A stretch of 5,104 nt of DNA, taken from Chloroflexota bacterium (GTDB lineage Bacteria > Chloroflexota > Limnocylindria > Limnocylindrales > CSP1-4). This document shows, piece by piece, positions 1 through 5,104 of this stretch. The position numbers were made by a program, and so were the translations under genes. The notes under the pieces are model-generated. The model was given only the letters and a program-made list of their open reading frames with translations, did no database searches and had not been told where the DNA came from. Each line of letters starts with the position of its first letter. The stretch's first letter is position 1. Where the stretch lies: NCBI GenBank assembly GCA_025355255.1, contig JANYAA010000139.1, forward strand, positions 1 through 5,104, written 5' to 3'.

Positions 1-112
1 CTCGGTCGCCCTCGAACACCGGCTCGCCGCCGGCGATGTCGTGGTCCACCGCGTCGACCATCACCGTCACCTGGCGCGCCGCGGCGCCCTGCCGGGTTCG
101 ACGCCCCTCCAT
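1..112 (-). CDS. Unidentified protein, N-terminal fragment (runs off left edge)
   Basis: About 37 codons are visible before the frame leaves the window. From roughly codon 6 nearly every codon ends in G or C, as in the other genes here, which supports real coding. The translation contains QVTVMVDAVDHDIAGGEPV, an acidic segment with no signal peptide or membrane segment; I do not recognise the family. An in-frame TAG at 173-175 limits the upstream extension, and the ATG at 110-112 is the first possible start, but no ribosome binding site lies at a useful distance from it and it sits inside a strong hairpin. The in-frame ATG at 59-61 is preceded by AGGTGA with a 5-nt gap, a good match to the 3' half of the extended Shine-Dalgarno sequence, and may be the true start. 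It begins 111 nt after the stop of the lipoprotein gene, with hairpins between, so it may be a separate transcription unit. Confidence 0.5.
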   Translation of the reverse strand, partial: MEGRRTRQGAAARQVTVMVDAVDHDIAGGEPVFEGDR

Positions 113-136
113 TCCCGGGGATCGGGCATGGAGGGG
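104..136. repeat. Strong inverted repeat / hairpin at the start of the left-edge gene
   Basis: A perfect 9-bp inverted repeat: CCCCTCCAT at 104-112 and ATGGAGGGG at 128-136. Inside it, after one mismatch, CCCG (114-117) pairs with CGGG (123-126) around a 5-nt loop. The total is 13 pairs, nearly all G-C. Neither strand has a T-tract after it, so it is not a canonical intrinsic terminator. One arm contains the ATG at 110-112. It could be a terminator for the upstream operon, an operator, or an RNA structure hiding a start codon; the sequence alone does not decide. Confidence 0.6.
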
Positions 137-192
137 GCCGCGCCTTCGTGATGGCTTTGGGCAGCGGGATGTCTATGCACACAGCGAGGTGG

Positions 193-218
193 TGCCGAGG
201 AGAGGTGTCTCCGCGGCG
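193..218 (-). terminator. Possible terminator hairpin after the lipoprotein gene
   Basis: Immediately downstream of the TAG at 224-226 the transcript can fold as GCCG, one mismatch, GGAGA, loop CACC, TCTCC, one mismatch, CGGC: nine Watson-Crick pairs and one internal mismatch, with a possible extra G-U pair at the base. No U-tract follows, so efficient intrinsic termination is uncertain, although U-poor terminators are common in GC-rich bacteria. Its position 5 nt after a stop codon is the main support. Confidence 0.4.
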
Positions 219-223
219 GCGGT

Positions 224-685
224 CTACGGGTACCAGCCGAGTAGTTGGCCCGTGAAGACGTCGAGGGCGATGTTCGCGGCGTCTTCGACGTCGAGGCAGG
301 GCGACCACGACGGCGGCATCGGGCGGGCTCGCGCTGGAGGCGAGCATGAAGGGGCTGCGAGGCCGGACATGCGCACCGCCCACACCAGCCCGTGCGCTGA
401 GTCGACGGCCTCGAACGGGTTCTCCACGACCGACGCCCAGACCACGACGGGAGCGGAGCCGGACGGCACCGCGGAGAGCGCGCGGGCAACCGCATCGTCC
501 CTGCTCAGGGCGCCGGCAGGCGCTGTCGGCCCGTGTGTGCAGCAGGGCACCGTCGCCGGTGGCGCTGACGGACTCGGCGAGCGCCCGCCGACCGTCCCGC
601 ACGATGCGGCAGCCCAGAGAACAAGCAGCAGGCAGGCGCACAACGTGCCCCCCCCGGCCGGACCCTCTAGCCCTAGCGACCTCAT
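224..685 (-). CDS. Probable lipoprotein with a PepSY-like C-terminal unit
   Basis: A 153-residue protein. The start chosen is the ATG at 683-685, preceded by AGAGG with a 7-nt gap; longer in-frame extensions would run back into the upstream gene and read as Arg-rich, non-coding-like sequence. Residues 14-29 form a hydrophobic export signal ending in AAASC, a plausible lipobox with Cys29 as lipidation site, though Ala at -3 is less usual than Leu. A Ser/Pro/Thr-rich linker follows (about 31-58). The rest begins with an acidic helix (SRDDAVARAL, 61-70), continues with a strand-like LVWAVRMSG (100-108), and ends in NIALDVFTGQLLGWYP. That order of helix, strand and final D-x-x-T-G turn is what PepSY-like modules look like, and matches the units in the gene upstream. 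It starts 44 nt after the upstream stop, so it is probably the last gene of the same operon. A run of eight G lies between its start and the signal core. Extra cysteines (48, 49, 114, 130) could form disulfides outside the cell. The exact function is unknown. Confidence 0.7.
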   Translation of the reverse strand: MRSLGLEGPAGGGTLCACLLLVLWAAASCGTVGGRSPSPSAPPATVPCCTHGPTAPAGALSRDDAVARALSAVPSGSAPVVVWASVVENPFEAVDSAHGLVWAVRMSGLAAPSCSPPARARPMPPSWSPCLDVEDAANIALDVFTGQLLGWYP

Positions 686-729
686 CTCGAAACCTCTACG
701 CAGCCGCTGCCCTGCCTCGACGTGCTCGC

Positions 730-1536
730 CTACCCGGCCGTGGTGATCGACGCGGCGCCGGTCGCGGCGTCGACCTCGACGTCCCAGTGGCCTGGGACCA
801 GGGTGCCCTCGGGCGTCACGTCGACGGTCGCTGTCAGCGAGACAGTCCAAACGAGGAGTTGGCTGCCCGAGGCCGTGAACGAGATCCGGAGTTGCGAGTC
901 CTCGACCAGCACGCCGGAGCCGCCCACCAGTTTGACGGCCAGTGCTTCTGCCGCAGCCTGGTTGACCGCCGGCTTGCCCGGCTCGGCATACGCTCTGTGG
1001 AGGTAGAGGTAGCGGAAGGACTGGCCGGTGGTGGCGTCGACGCCGACGACCCGCAGGTCGGGGACGACCACCCCATTGACGACCCTATCCCACTCCACGA
1101 CGTACTCGGAGCTCTCGCCATGGCCGATGAGGCGGAGGGACTCGGTGAGGCCGTCCGTGGAGATGGAGCGGCCCACGAGAAACTGCTCGGCCGTTGCCTT
1201 CGCCGAGGGCGCCGTGGCCGGCGCCGAGGCGAGTGTCGCCGAGGTGACGGGCAGGACCAACGACAGGACGTCGCCGCTGTGCGCGTCGATGTTCGAGCTG
1301 ATGCCAGCGCCTTGCACCTGGTAGAAGCGGTTCACCGCGCCGTCGACCGGGCCCCGCACAGCCAGGTCGGCTGCCCTGGCCGAGCCGCCGGCAAAGGCAG
1401 CCACCACGGCGGCGGCGTCCGAGGCCGAGAGGACGGTGACCCGCTGCGGGTCCCCACCAGTGGCTGCGGCCACTACGGGGGCGATGAGGGCGCCGGCCAG
1501 CAGACCGGCCATCAGGACACGTTGTTTGAGCGACAT
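730..1536 (-). CDS. Exported protein with three PepSY-like units
   Basis: A 268-residue protein. The ATG at 1534-1536 is chosen because AGGAGG lies 5 nt before it; a longer start at 1588-1590 is in frame but would add an Arg-rich stretch ahead of an evident signal peptide. Residues 1-25 are a signal peptide with a short basic region (SLKQR), a hydrophobic core and a VVAAA cleavage area. The mature part reads as three similar units, each with an Ala-rich acidic helix, strand-like segments and a final turn: IDAHSGDV (83-90), VDATTGQS (167-174) and VDAATGAA (255-262), spaced 84 and 88 residues apart. The middle unit, with VNGVVVPDLRVVGVDATTG (153-171), is the clearest and resembles the PepSY / YcdB-type repeat. 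PepSY modules are known in the propeptides of secreted metallopeptidases, where they can inhibit or assist folding. The upstream gene's TGA overlaps this gene's ribosome binding site, so the two are very likely translated together. Family assignment is from pattern only. Confidence 0.8.
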   Translation of the reverse strand: MSLKQRVLMAGLLAGALIAPVVAAATGGDPQRVTVLSASDAAAVVAAFAGGSARAADLAVRGPVDGAVNRFYQVQGAGISSNIDAHSGDVLSLVLPVTSATLASAPATAPSAKATAEQFLVGRSISTDGLTESLRLIGHGESSEYVVEWDRVVNGVVVPDLRVVGVDATTGQSFRYLYLHRAYAEPGKPAVNQAAAEALAVKLVGGSGVLVEDSQLRISFTASGSQLLVWTVSLTATVDVTPEGTLVPGHWDVEVDAATGAASITTAG

Positions 1537-1539
1537 GAG

Positions 1540-1549
1540 CCCCTCCTCA
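1540..1549 (-). promoter_or_regulatory. Ribosome binding site overlapping the upstream stop codon
   Basis: On the minus strand the sequence reads TGAGGAGGGGCTCATG: the TGA of the peptidase-like gene (1547-1549) shares its final A with AGGAGG, 5 nt before the ATG at 1536. This fixes the start of the PepSY-like gene and indicates translational coupling of the two proteins. Confidence 0.85.
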
Positions 1550-2320
1550 CGAACCGAACGCCGGCGGGTAGATCTTGACGGATCCGCCATAAAGAACGAT
1601 CGAGTCGTACCCGTGGAAACTGCCCCCGTTCATGACCGCCACGTCATTCGCCGCGCTCCACGCGGCGTCGTGGACGTTGTAGTTGAGGACCATCCCGTAG
1701 TACGTCATCTGGCCCGCCCAGTAGTCGCTCGTCAAGTTCGAGAAGCCGACCTCCTGGCTGAACCCGATCGACGAGTCCACGCCGAGATTGGTGTAGGCGC
1801 GCTTCGGGAGCGAGTCGCCGTTTGAGATCGCGGACCCTGAGTAGCAGCCGTGAAACACCATGAGCCGGATGCGATGCATCTGGGTGGATGTGTAGTTCGT
1901 CAGGCACGTGCTGTGTGTCGCCGCGCAGTTGGCGCCGCCGACGCTGCCACTGGTCCAGATGACCGTGGAGCCGTTCGTCGCGTTGTAGGTGGTCATGAAG
2001 CCGACATTGGCATGGCCGGCCATCCACCAGATCGCGTCGTTCTGCGCGTAGCCTGAGCCCATGGCGGTCCGAGCGTCATAGGGGTTCGTGCTGAATGCGT
2101 TGTAGCCAACCAGCTGGCCCTTCACGACATTCATGGTGCCGGTGGTGTCGAGGCCGGTCGGTCCGGGCCAGTGCCCCCACATCGCGTCGGCCATGGGGCC
2201 GACAGCCACGGTCGGAGATGCAATCGCGATCGCCGCCAAGACCGCGAGCACCAGCGCGGCGCTCAGGCGCCTCGTGGCGCCGACGCTTGACGAACGAGGT
2301 TCCAATCGGATCACTGGCAT
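1547..2320 (-). CDS. Secreted caspase-like (clan CD) cysteine peptidase candidate
   Basis: A 257-residue protein from the ATG at 2318-2320; a GTG at 2312-2314 is equally well placed behind a second AGGAGG, and both give the same signal peptide. Residues 8-18 are basic, 19-35 hydrophobic, and cleavage is likely near 35-41, so the protein is exported. In the mature part, AIWWMAGHANVGFM (96-109) places a His after a hydrophobic strand, and RIRLMVFHGCYSG (150-162) places a Cys at the end of another hydrophobic strand, 56 residues later. In clan CD peptidases (caspases, gingipains, CHAT) the catalytic His and Cys occupy just these positions. The later segment GVDSSIGFSQEVG (180-192), followed by a Trp and small-residue helix, also resembles the CHAT region after the Cys. 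The usual His-Gly is His-Ala here, so activity is not assured. Cys132 and Cys139 could form a disulfide. It is the first gene of a coupled operon with two PepSY-like proteins. The gene is certain; the peptidase assignment is inference by motif. Confidence 0.8.
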   Translation of the reverse strand: MPVIRLEPRSSSVGATRRLSAALVLAVLAAIAIASPTVAVGPMADAMWGHWPGPTGLDTTGTMNVVKGQLVGYNAFSTNPYDARTAMGSGYAQNDAIWWMAGHANVGFMTTYNATNGSTVIWTSGSVGGANCAATHSTCLTNYTSTQMHRIRLMVFHGCYSGSAISNGDSLPKRAYTNLGVDSSIGFSQEVGFSNLTSDYWAGQMTYYGMVLNYNVHDAAWSAANDVAVMNGGSFHGYDSIVLYGGSVKIYPPAFGS

Positions 2321-2333
2321 GCCTCCTGCTCCT
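2312..2333 (-). promoter_or_regulatory. Tandem ribosome binding sites serving two possible starts
   Basis: The minus strand reads GCAGGAGCAGGAGGC just before the ATG at 2318-2320. The first AGGAG (2329-2333) is 8 nt from that ATG; the AGGAGG (2322-2327) is only 1 nt from it but 7 nt from the in-frame GTG at 2312-2314. Either start is thus well supported. An upstream CCTGC (2336-2340) could pair with GCAGG (2325-2329) and cover part of the second site. Confidence 0.6.
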
Positions 2334-2521
2334 GCGCAGGCGCGGGAAACCGCCGTAGCGTTGGCTGCCAGTGGATGGCCCGTCAACACGATGCGCCCCC
2401 GCGTCGCTTGTGTCGCCCCCAGAACGGGACGCTGAAAACGTACGCCGGCGAGCGCAGCAGGGAAGTGCCGAATAGCCCCTCCACCAGCAAATGAAATCCC
2501 GGGCGTGGGTGCAGCGGTCCC

Positions 2522-2544
2522 GGGTCGAACCTCGGCTTCGACCC
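2522..2544. repeat. Perfect 8-bp inverted repeat, possible operator or hairpin
   Basis: GGGTCGAA (2522-2529) and TTCGACCC (2537-2544) are exact reverse complements around a 7-nt spacer. The left arm overlaps the second of two TCCCGGG copies (2497-2503 and 2518-2524), which are 21 bp apart, about two helical turns. It lies about 200 bp upstream of the peptidase-like gene and could be a regulator binding site or part of a termination structure. Confidence 0.45.
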
Positions 2545-2572
2545 TCGAACCGTACAGGCGGGGTCGTCCCTT

Positions 2573-2606
2573 GAGTCAAGCGCGACTCCGGCGCTCTGCT
2601 GCGCCG
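2573..2606 (-). terminator. Tandem hairpins after the small lipoprotein gene, possible terminator
   Basis: On the minus-strand transcript, 10 nt after the TGA, CGGCGC pairs with GCGCCG around a 6-nt loop (2589-2606). It is followed directly by GAGTC pairing with GACTC around a 6-nt loop (2573-2588). There is no U-tract. The position right after a stop and before a long gene-free stretch supports a transcript end; the lack of U residues lowers confidence. Confidence 0.4.
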
Positions 2607-2616
2607 CTCGCCGGGG

Positions 2617-3027
2617 TCAGGGCATGCAGGTGGGCGCCGGTGCCGGGCCCGGATTGGCGCCGTACGCGCCCTCCGACACGCCGCCGGGCCGCACGAAGAT
2701 CACGCGCGGGCCGCTGTCGCCGGACTCCTGGAAGGTCCCGATCACGCTGCCCCCATGCGCGAGCACCACCACCGACCACGGCAGAGGCTGGGCGCTGGAC
2801 GGCGAGAACGTCGGGTCCCCGGCGCCGGACTTGGCATAGCACGCCACGTTCCCGACGGACGTGCCATTGATCTGGATGTTCACGGTCGGCCCGTCGATGT
2901 TGGCGATCTCGAGGAAGAACGCTGCCGGTGACGGCGACTGAACAAGGGCGCACGACGCGAGGGCGCCGGTGAGCCACAGCGCGAGACCCAAGCCGGCGAC
3001 GTTTCGCAGGCTGCGTTGTCTTGCCAT
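2617..3027 (-). CDS. Small lipoprotein of unknown function
   Basis: A 136-residue protein starting at the ATG at 3025-3027, preceded by AAGGGGGGG ending 5 nt before the start. The N-terminus has basic residues (MARQRSLR), a hydrophobic stretch, and LASC, a good lipobox with Cys25 as the lipidation site, so it should be anchored on the outer face of the cytoplasmic membrane. After a short Ser/Pro linker the mature part is rich in beta-type segments ([19 protein letters not shown], then [18 protein letters not shown]) and ends in a Gly/Pro/Ala-rich tail with Cys-Met-Pro at the end. Cys63 and the C-terminal Cys134 could form a disulfide. I do not recognise a named family; the alternating pattern suggests a compact beta-sandwich. 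It lies 17 nt after the DUF885 gene and is probably co-transcribed with it. Confidence 0.75.
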   Translation of the reverse strand: MARQRSLRNVAGLGLALWLTGALASCALVQSPSPAAFFLEIANIDGPTVNIQINGTSVGNVACYAKSGAGDPTFSPSSAQPLPWSVVVLAHGGSVIGTFQESGDSGPRVIFVRPGGVSEGAYGANPGPAPAPTCMP

Positions 3028-3044
3028 GTCAACCCCCCCTTGCC

Positions 3045-4814
3045 TCAGCAACCGATCTGCGTGGCCACCCAGCGCTCCACGACCTCGGCCAGCACCGGCA
3101 GCGGGATGGCCCCGTTGCCAAGCACCGCGTCGTGGAAGCCGCGGATGTCGAAGCGCTCGCCCAGCCGTGCGCGGGCGTCAGCTCGAAGGCGGAGCATCTC
3201 CATCTGGCCGGTCTTGTACGCGAGCGCCTGGCCGGGGATGGCCAGGTAGCGATCCACCTCGTTGGCGATGTTGTTGGCGGCAAGCGCGGTGTGCTCGGTC
3301 ATGAAGGCAATGGCGGAATCGCGGGACCAGCCCATCACGTGCAGCCCGGTGTCCACCACGAGGCGCGCCGCCCGCCAGGCGTCGTACGAGGCCACGCCGA
3401 TGCGGTCCAGATCGCCGCTGTACAGGCCCATGTCCCCGGACAACCGCTCCGAGTACAGCCCCCAGCCCTCGATGAACGCGGTGGGTCCTAGGTGACGCCG
3501 GAAGGCCGGAACACCCTCGAGCTCGCCGGCGATGGCGATCTGCAGGTGGTGCCCGGGGATGGACTCGTGGAAGGCGAGCACCTCCGCCTCGTAGCGCGGA
3601 CGAGTCTGCGGCTCCGAGGTGTTCACGTAGAACTGGCCCGGGCGCGAGCCGTCCTCGGCGGGGCCCCGGTAGTACGCGATGGTGGTGTGCGCTTCCTCGT
3701 GCGCCGGGATGGTGACCACGACGCAGGGCGCCTTCGGGAGGCGGCCGAACCAGGCGGGGATGGCCTCGCGGGCACGCCCCAGCGAGGCCTCCGCCGTGGC
3801 GAACACGTCATCGCGGGCCGCGAAGTGGAGCGCCGGATCTGCGCGGAGAGCCGCCAGCGTGGCAGCCAGGCCACGCGTGCCGATGGCGCGGGCGCCAAGG
3901 TCGGTGAGCTCCGCGTCAATCCGCCCAATCTCGGCGAGGCCGATCTGGTGGAACTCCTCGGGCGACCGGTCCAGCGACGTGTGGTAGCGGGCGAGGCGGC
4001 GGTAGTCCTCGGCGCCGCTGGGGACGTGCCCAATGCCTGGCCGCGCGGCAGATCGGGCGGCCGGCCGGATCACGTCTGCCAGCGTGGCATGGAGGCGCGC
4101 GAACGCGGGCTGCACCTCGTCGGCCACAGCGGCGGTCAGATCGGCGCGGAAGCGCTCGCGCTCGGCGGTGGTCCAGCCGCCCAGCGCATCCAGCCCGGCC
4201 AGCGGCGCCAAAAGCGGCCACGCCGCCACGGGTTCCGCCAGCAGCCCCTCGAGCATCGTCACGGCATGGTCCACGGTGGGGCGCGACGCCACAAGCCCAT
4301 CGCCGAGCGACTCACGCAGGCCAGCGGCGGCCGCATCGATATACCGCGGCATCTCGCGCCAGCGCGCAAGCATCCGTCCCGCGTCCTCGGGTGTCGCCAG
4401 GCGCTGGTAGTCCGGCAGGCTCAGCAGTGACGTGGGGAGCCCGTCCATATGGTCCACGTTCCAGTCGGCGAGGTCGCCCTCGAGAACGAGGATGCCCGTG
4501 GTGAGCGTCTCCCGGAGGGCCGCGAGCGTCACGCGGTCGGCTTCGGTGAAGGTGTCGGTCGTGTCGGCGTCGCCCAGGGCCTCCACCTTCACCAGGATCG
4601 CCGCATACGCGGCACGCGTGGCGGCCCGCCCGGCCGGGGTGGGATCGTCCAGCCGATCGTCGTGGCGCTGGTCGCCGATGGCCGTGCCCAGCGTCGCGTT
4701 GTGCTCGAGGATGGCCTCCCATGCCTCGTCGGCGAGGCTGGTCAGGCGGGTCGAGGCGCTAATGGATGCACACCCCCGTGTTGACGGCCGTCGTGCGCCC
4801 GATTGCTGGAGCAA
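3045..4814 (-). CDS. DUF885 family protein (metallopeptidase-like)
   Basis: A 589-residue protein, the usual length for DUF885. The family domain starts near residue 26 ([23 protein letters not shown]) and continues to the end. Key motifs: [10 protein letters not shown] (416-425), a zinc-site-like HExxPGHH with His416, Glu417, His422 and His423; [10 protein letters not shown] (447-456), whose Glu449 could be a further metal ligand; and [19 protein letters not shown] (518-536), typical of the family. The stretch AYYRGP...GQFYVNTS (380-400) is also characteristic. These features suggest a zinc-dependent peptidase; DUF885 substrates are mostly uncharacterised. No signal peptide or membrane segment is seen, so a cytoplasmic location is likely. 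The TTG at 4812-4814 is chosen because GGAGG stands 6 nt before it; this overlaps the protease gene upstream by 56 nt. The first 25 residues do not look like the family, so a later unusual start (ATT at 4761-4763, or CTG at 4743-4745) is possible. The lipoprotein gene follows after 17 nt. Confidence 0.9.
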   Translation of the reverse strand: MLQQSGARRPSTRGCASISASTRLTSLADEAWEAILEHNATLGTAIGDQRHDDRLDDPTPAGRAATRAAYAAILVKVEALGDADTTDTFTEADRVTLAALRETLTTGILVLEGDLADWNVDHMDGLPTSLLSLPDYQRLATPEDAGRMLARWREMPRYIDAAAAGLRESLGDGLVASRPTVDHAVTMLEGLLAEPVAAWPLLAPLAGLDALGGWTTAERERFRADLTAAVADEVQPAFARLHATLADVIRPAARSAARPGIGHVPSGAEDYRRLARYHTSLDRSPEEFHQIGLAEIGRIDAELTDLGARAIGTRGLAATLAALRADPALHFAARDDVFATAEASLGRAREAIPAWFGRLPKAPCVVVTIPAHEEAHTTIAYYRGPAEDGSRPGQFYVNTSEPQTRPRYEAEVLAFHESIPGHHLQIAIAGELEGVPAFRRHLGPTAFIEGWGLYSERLSGDMGLYSGDLDRIGVASYDAWRAARLVVDTGLHVMGWSRDSAIAFMTEHTALAANNIANEVDRYLAIPGQALAYKTGQMEMLRLRADARARLGERFDIRGFHDAVLGNGAIPLPVLAEVVERWVATQIGC

Positions 4815-5104
4815 CGCCGGCCTCCACGGCCGTCGGGGTCAGGGCGTACCCCACCGAGGCGTCGGTCTTGGACTGCGCGAACACGAGGCCGCCGATGGAC
4901 CCGTTGGCAAGGACCAGTGGTCCGCCGGAATCGCCCGGCTCAATGGCGGCTCGAAGCTCCAGGATCACGCGGTCCACCCTGGTCCTGCCGTAGATGTCGC
5001 GGCCGGTGGCGGTATAGGAGCCCGACACGGCAGCCGCCGTGACCACCATCGGTCCGCCTCCCGGGAAGCCGATGGAGGCCCCAACGGTGCCCCGGTCCGG
5101 GTCG
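4759..5104 (-). CDS. MarP-like trypsin-type serine protease, C-terminal part
   Basis: The frame is open to the right edge and ends at TAG (4759-4761), giving the last 114 residues or so; the N-terminal part is outside the window. Visible in order are VGASIGFPGGGPMVVTAA, a strand-turn typical of the MarP (Rv3671c) family; YTATGRDIYG; a hydrophobic strand VILELRA; the catalytic-serine motif IEPGDSGGPLVL (Ser codon at 4927-4929); and GSIGGLVFAQS...VGYALTP, the usual final strands that shape the substrate pocket. The catalytic His and Asp are not in view. MarP proteins are membrane-anchored periplasmic or extracytoplasmic proteases; in mycobacteria MarP is needed for acid and oxidative stress resistance. 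A Cys three residues from the C-terminus fits, as I recall, the conserved disulfide cysteine of Rv3671c. Whether this copy has the family's four N-terminal membrane helices cannot be seen. The ATG at 5047-5049 is internal, not the start. Confidence 0.85.
   Translation of the reverse strand, partial: DPDRGTVGASIGFPGGGPMVVTAAAVSGSYTATGRDIYGRTRVDRVILELRAAIEPGDSGGPLVLANGSIGGLVFAQSKTDASVGYALTPTAVEAGVAPAIGRTTAVNTGVCIH
4815..4825 (-). promoter_or_regulatory. Ribosome binding site inside the protease gene for the DUF885 start
   Basis: GGAGG (4821-4825, minus strand) stands 6 nt before the TTG at 4812-4814, within the protease coding sequence. It supports an overlapping start, but since it also encodes Val-Glu-Ala of the protease it may be fortuitous. 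Confidence 0.5.

Larger units (their letters stand above)
2321..2616. other. Intergenic region between the two gene clusters
   Basis: No convincing gene is seen here. At the right end are two hairpins after the lipoprotein stop; in the middle are an 8-bp inverted repeat and two CCCGGG palindromes; at the left end are a 10-bp palindrome (2331-2340, CCTGCGCAGG) and the ribosome binding sites of the peptidase-like gene. A TTGACG (-35-like) occurs on the minus strand at 2381-2386, but only a poor AACGCT (2357-2362) stands where a -10 box would be, so I do not call a promoter. The length and position imply that a promoter for the second cluster lies here. Confidence 0.5.

Noticed and set aside
67..495. 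Minus-strand frame overlapping the lipoprotein gene
   Set aside because: Arg/Pro/Ser-rich translation typical of an off-frame read; the lipoprotein frame has a signal peptide and a sensible ending.
700..710. GCAGC-C-GCTGC palindrome between the PepSY-like and lipoprotein genes
   Set aside because: Too short to make a stable hairpin once a loop is allowed, and easily expected by chance in this composition.
346..1578. Long plus-strand frame of 410 codons
   Set aside because: Antisense to the PepSY-like and lipoprotein genes; the product is Arg/Gly-rich without recognisable domains, while the minus strand has signal peptides, ribosome binding sites and repeat units.
2357..2386. Sigma70-like promoter (TTGACG with AACGCT, 18-bp gap)
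   Set aside because: The -35 matches well but the -10 matches only 2 of 6 positions; not enough to call.
2522..2544. TTCGA-containing stem resembling a tRNA T-arm
   Set aside because: The loop is not a T-loop (the TTCGA lies in the stem), and no acceptor, D or anticodon stems can be formed around it.
2076..2579. Minus-strand frame of 167 codons crossing the intergenic gap
   Set aside because: Overlaps the N-terminal half of the peptidase-like gene in another frame, has an Arg/Ser-rich composition and no ribosome binding site of note.
3492..4430. Long plus-strand frame of 312 codons
   Set aside because: Lies antisense to the DUF885 gene, whose family motifs are unmistakable; a GC-rich shadow frame.

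Overview
This is a GC-rich (roughly two-thirds G+C) bacterial window. Every gene I can support is read from the minus strand; the long plus-strand frames are antisense shadows of those genes. The G/C-rich third codon positions, a MarP-like trypsin-type protease, a DUF885 metallopeptidase-like protein and several small exported or lipid-anchored proteins suggest a soil-type Chloroflexota (Limnocylindria-like) or an actinobacterium. That placement is inference; there is no phylogenetic marker in the window.

In transcription order (high to low coordinates), the first cluster spans >5104 to 2617. It holds the C-terminal end of a MarP-like serine protease with the catalytic GDSGGPL motif, then a complete DUF885-family protein with HESIPGHH and EGWGLYSE motifs, whose TTG start overlaps the protease gene. 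A small lipoprotein of unknown function follows 17 nt later. Two GC-rich hairpins without a U-tract come right after the lipoprotein stop. A gap of about 300 nt (2321-2616) with several inverted repeats separates this cluster from the next.

The second cluster spans 2320 to 224 and is the most interesting part. Gene 1 encodes a secreted protein with a His...Cys arrangement like that of caspase/CHAT-type (clan CD) cysteine peptidases. Gene 2 is translationally coupled to it: its AGGAGG ribosome binding site starts inside the upstream TGA. It encodes an exported protein that reads as three PepSY-like units, each ending in a D-A-x-[TS]-G turn. Gene 3, 44 nt further, encodes a probable lipoprotein with what looks like a fourth unit of the same kind. 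PepSY domains are known as protease propeptide or inhibitor-type modules, so this could be an extracytoplasmic protease with its regulators. No biochemical role can be read directly from the sequence.

A strong imperfect hairpin follows the last stop codon of this cluster. Another one (104-136) overlaps the first possible start codon of a further minus-strand gene that runs off the left edge and is not identifiable from the 37 codons visible.

No tRNA, rRNA, CRISPR array, insertion sequence or phage gene was seen.
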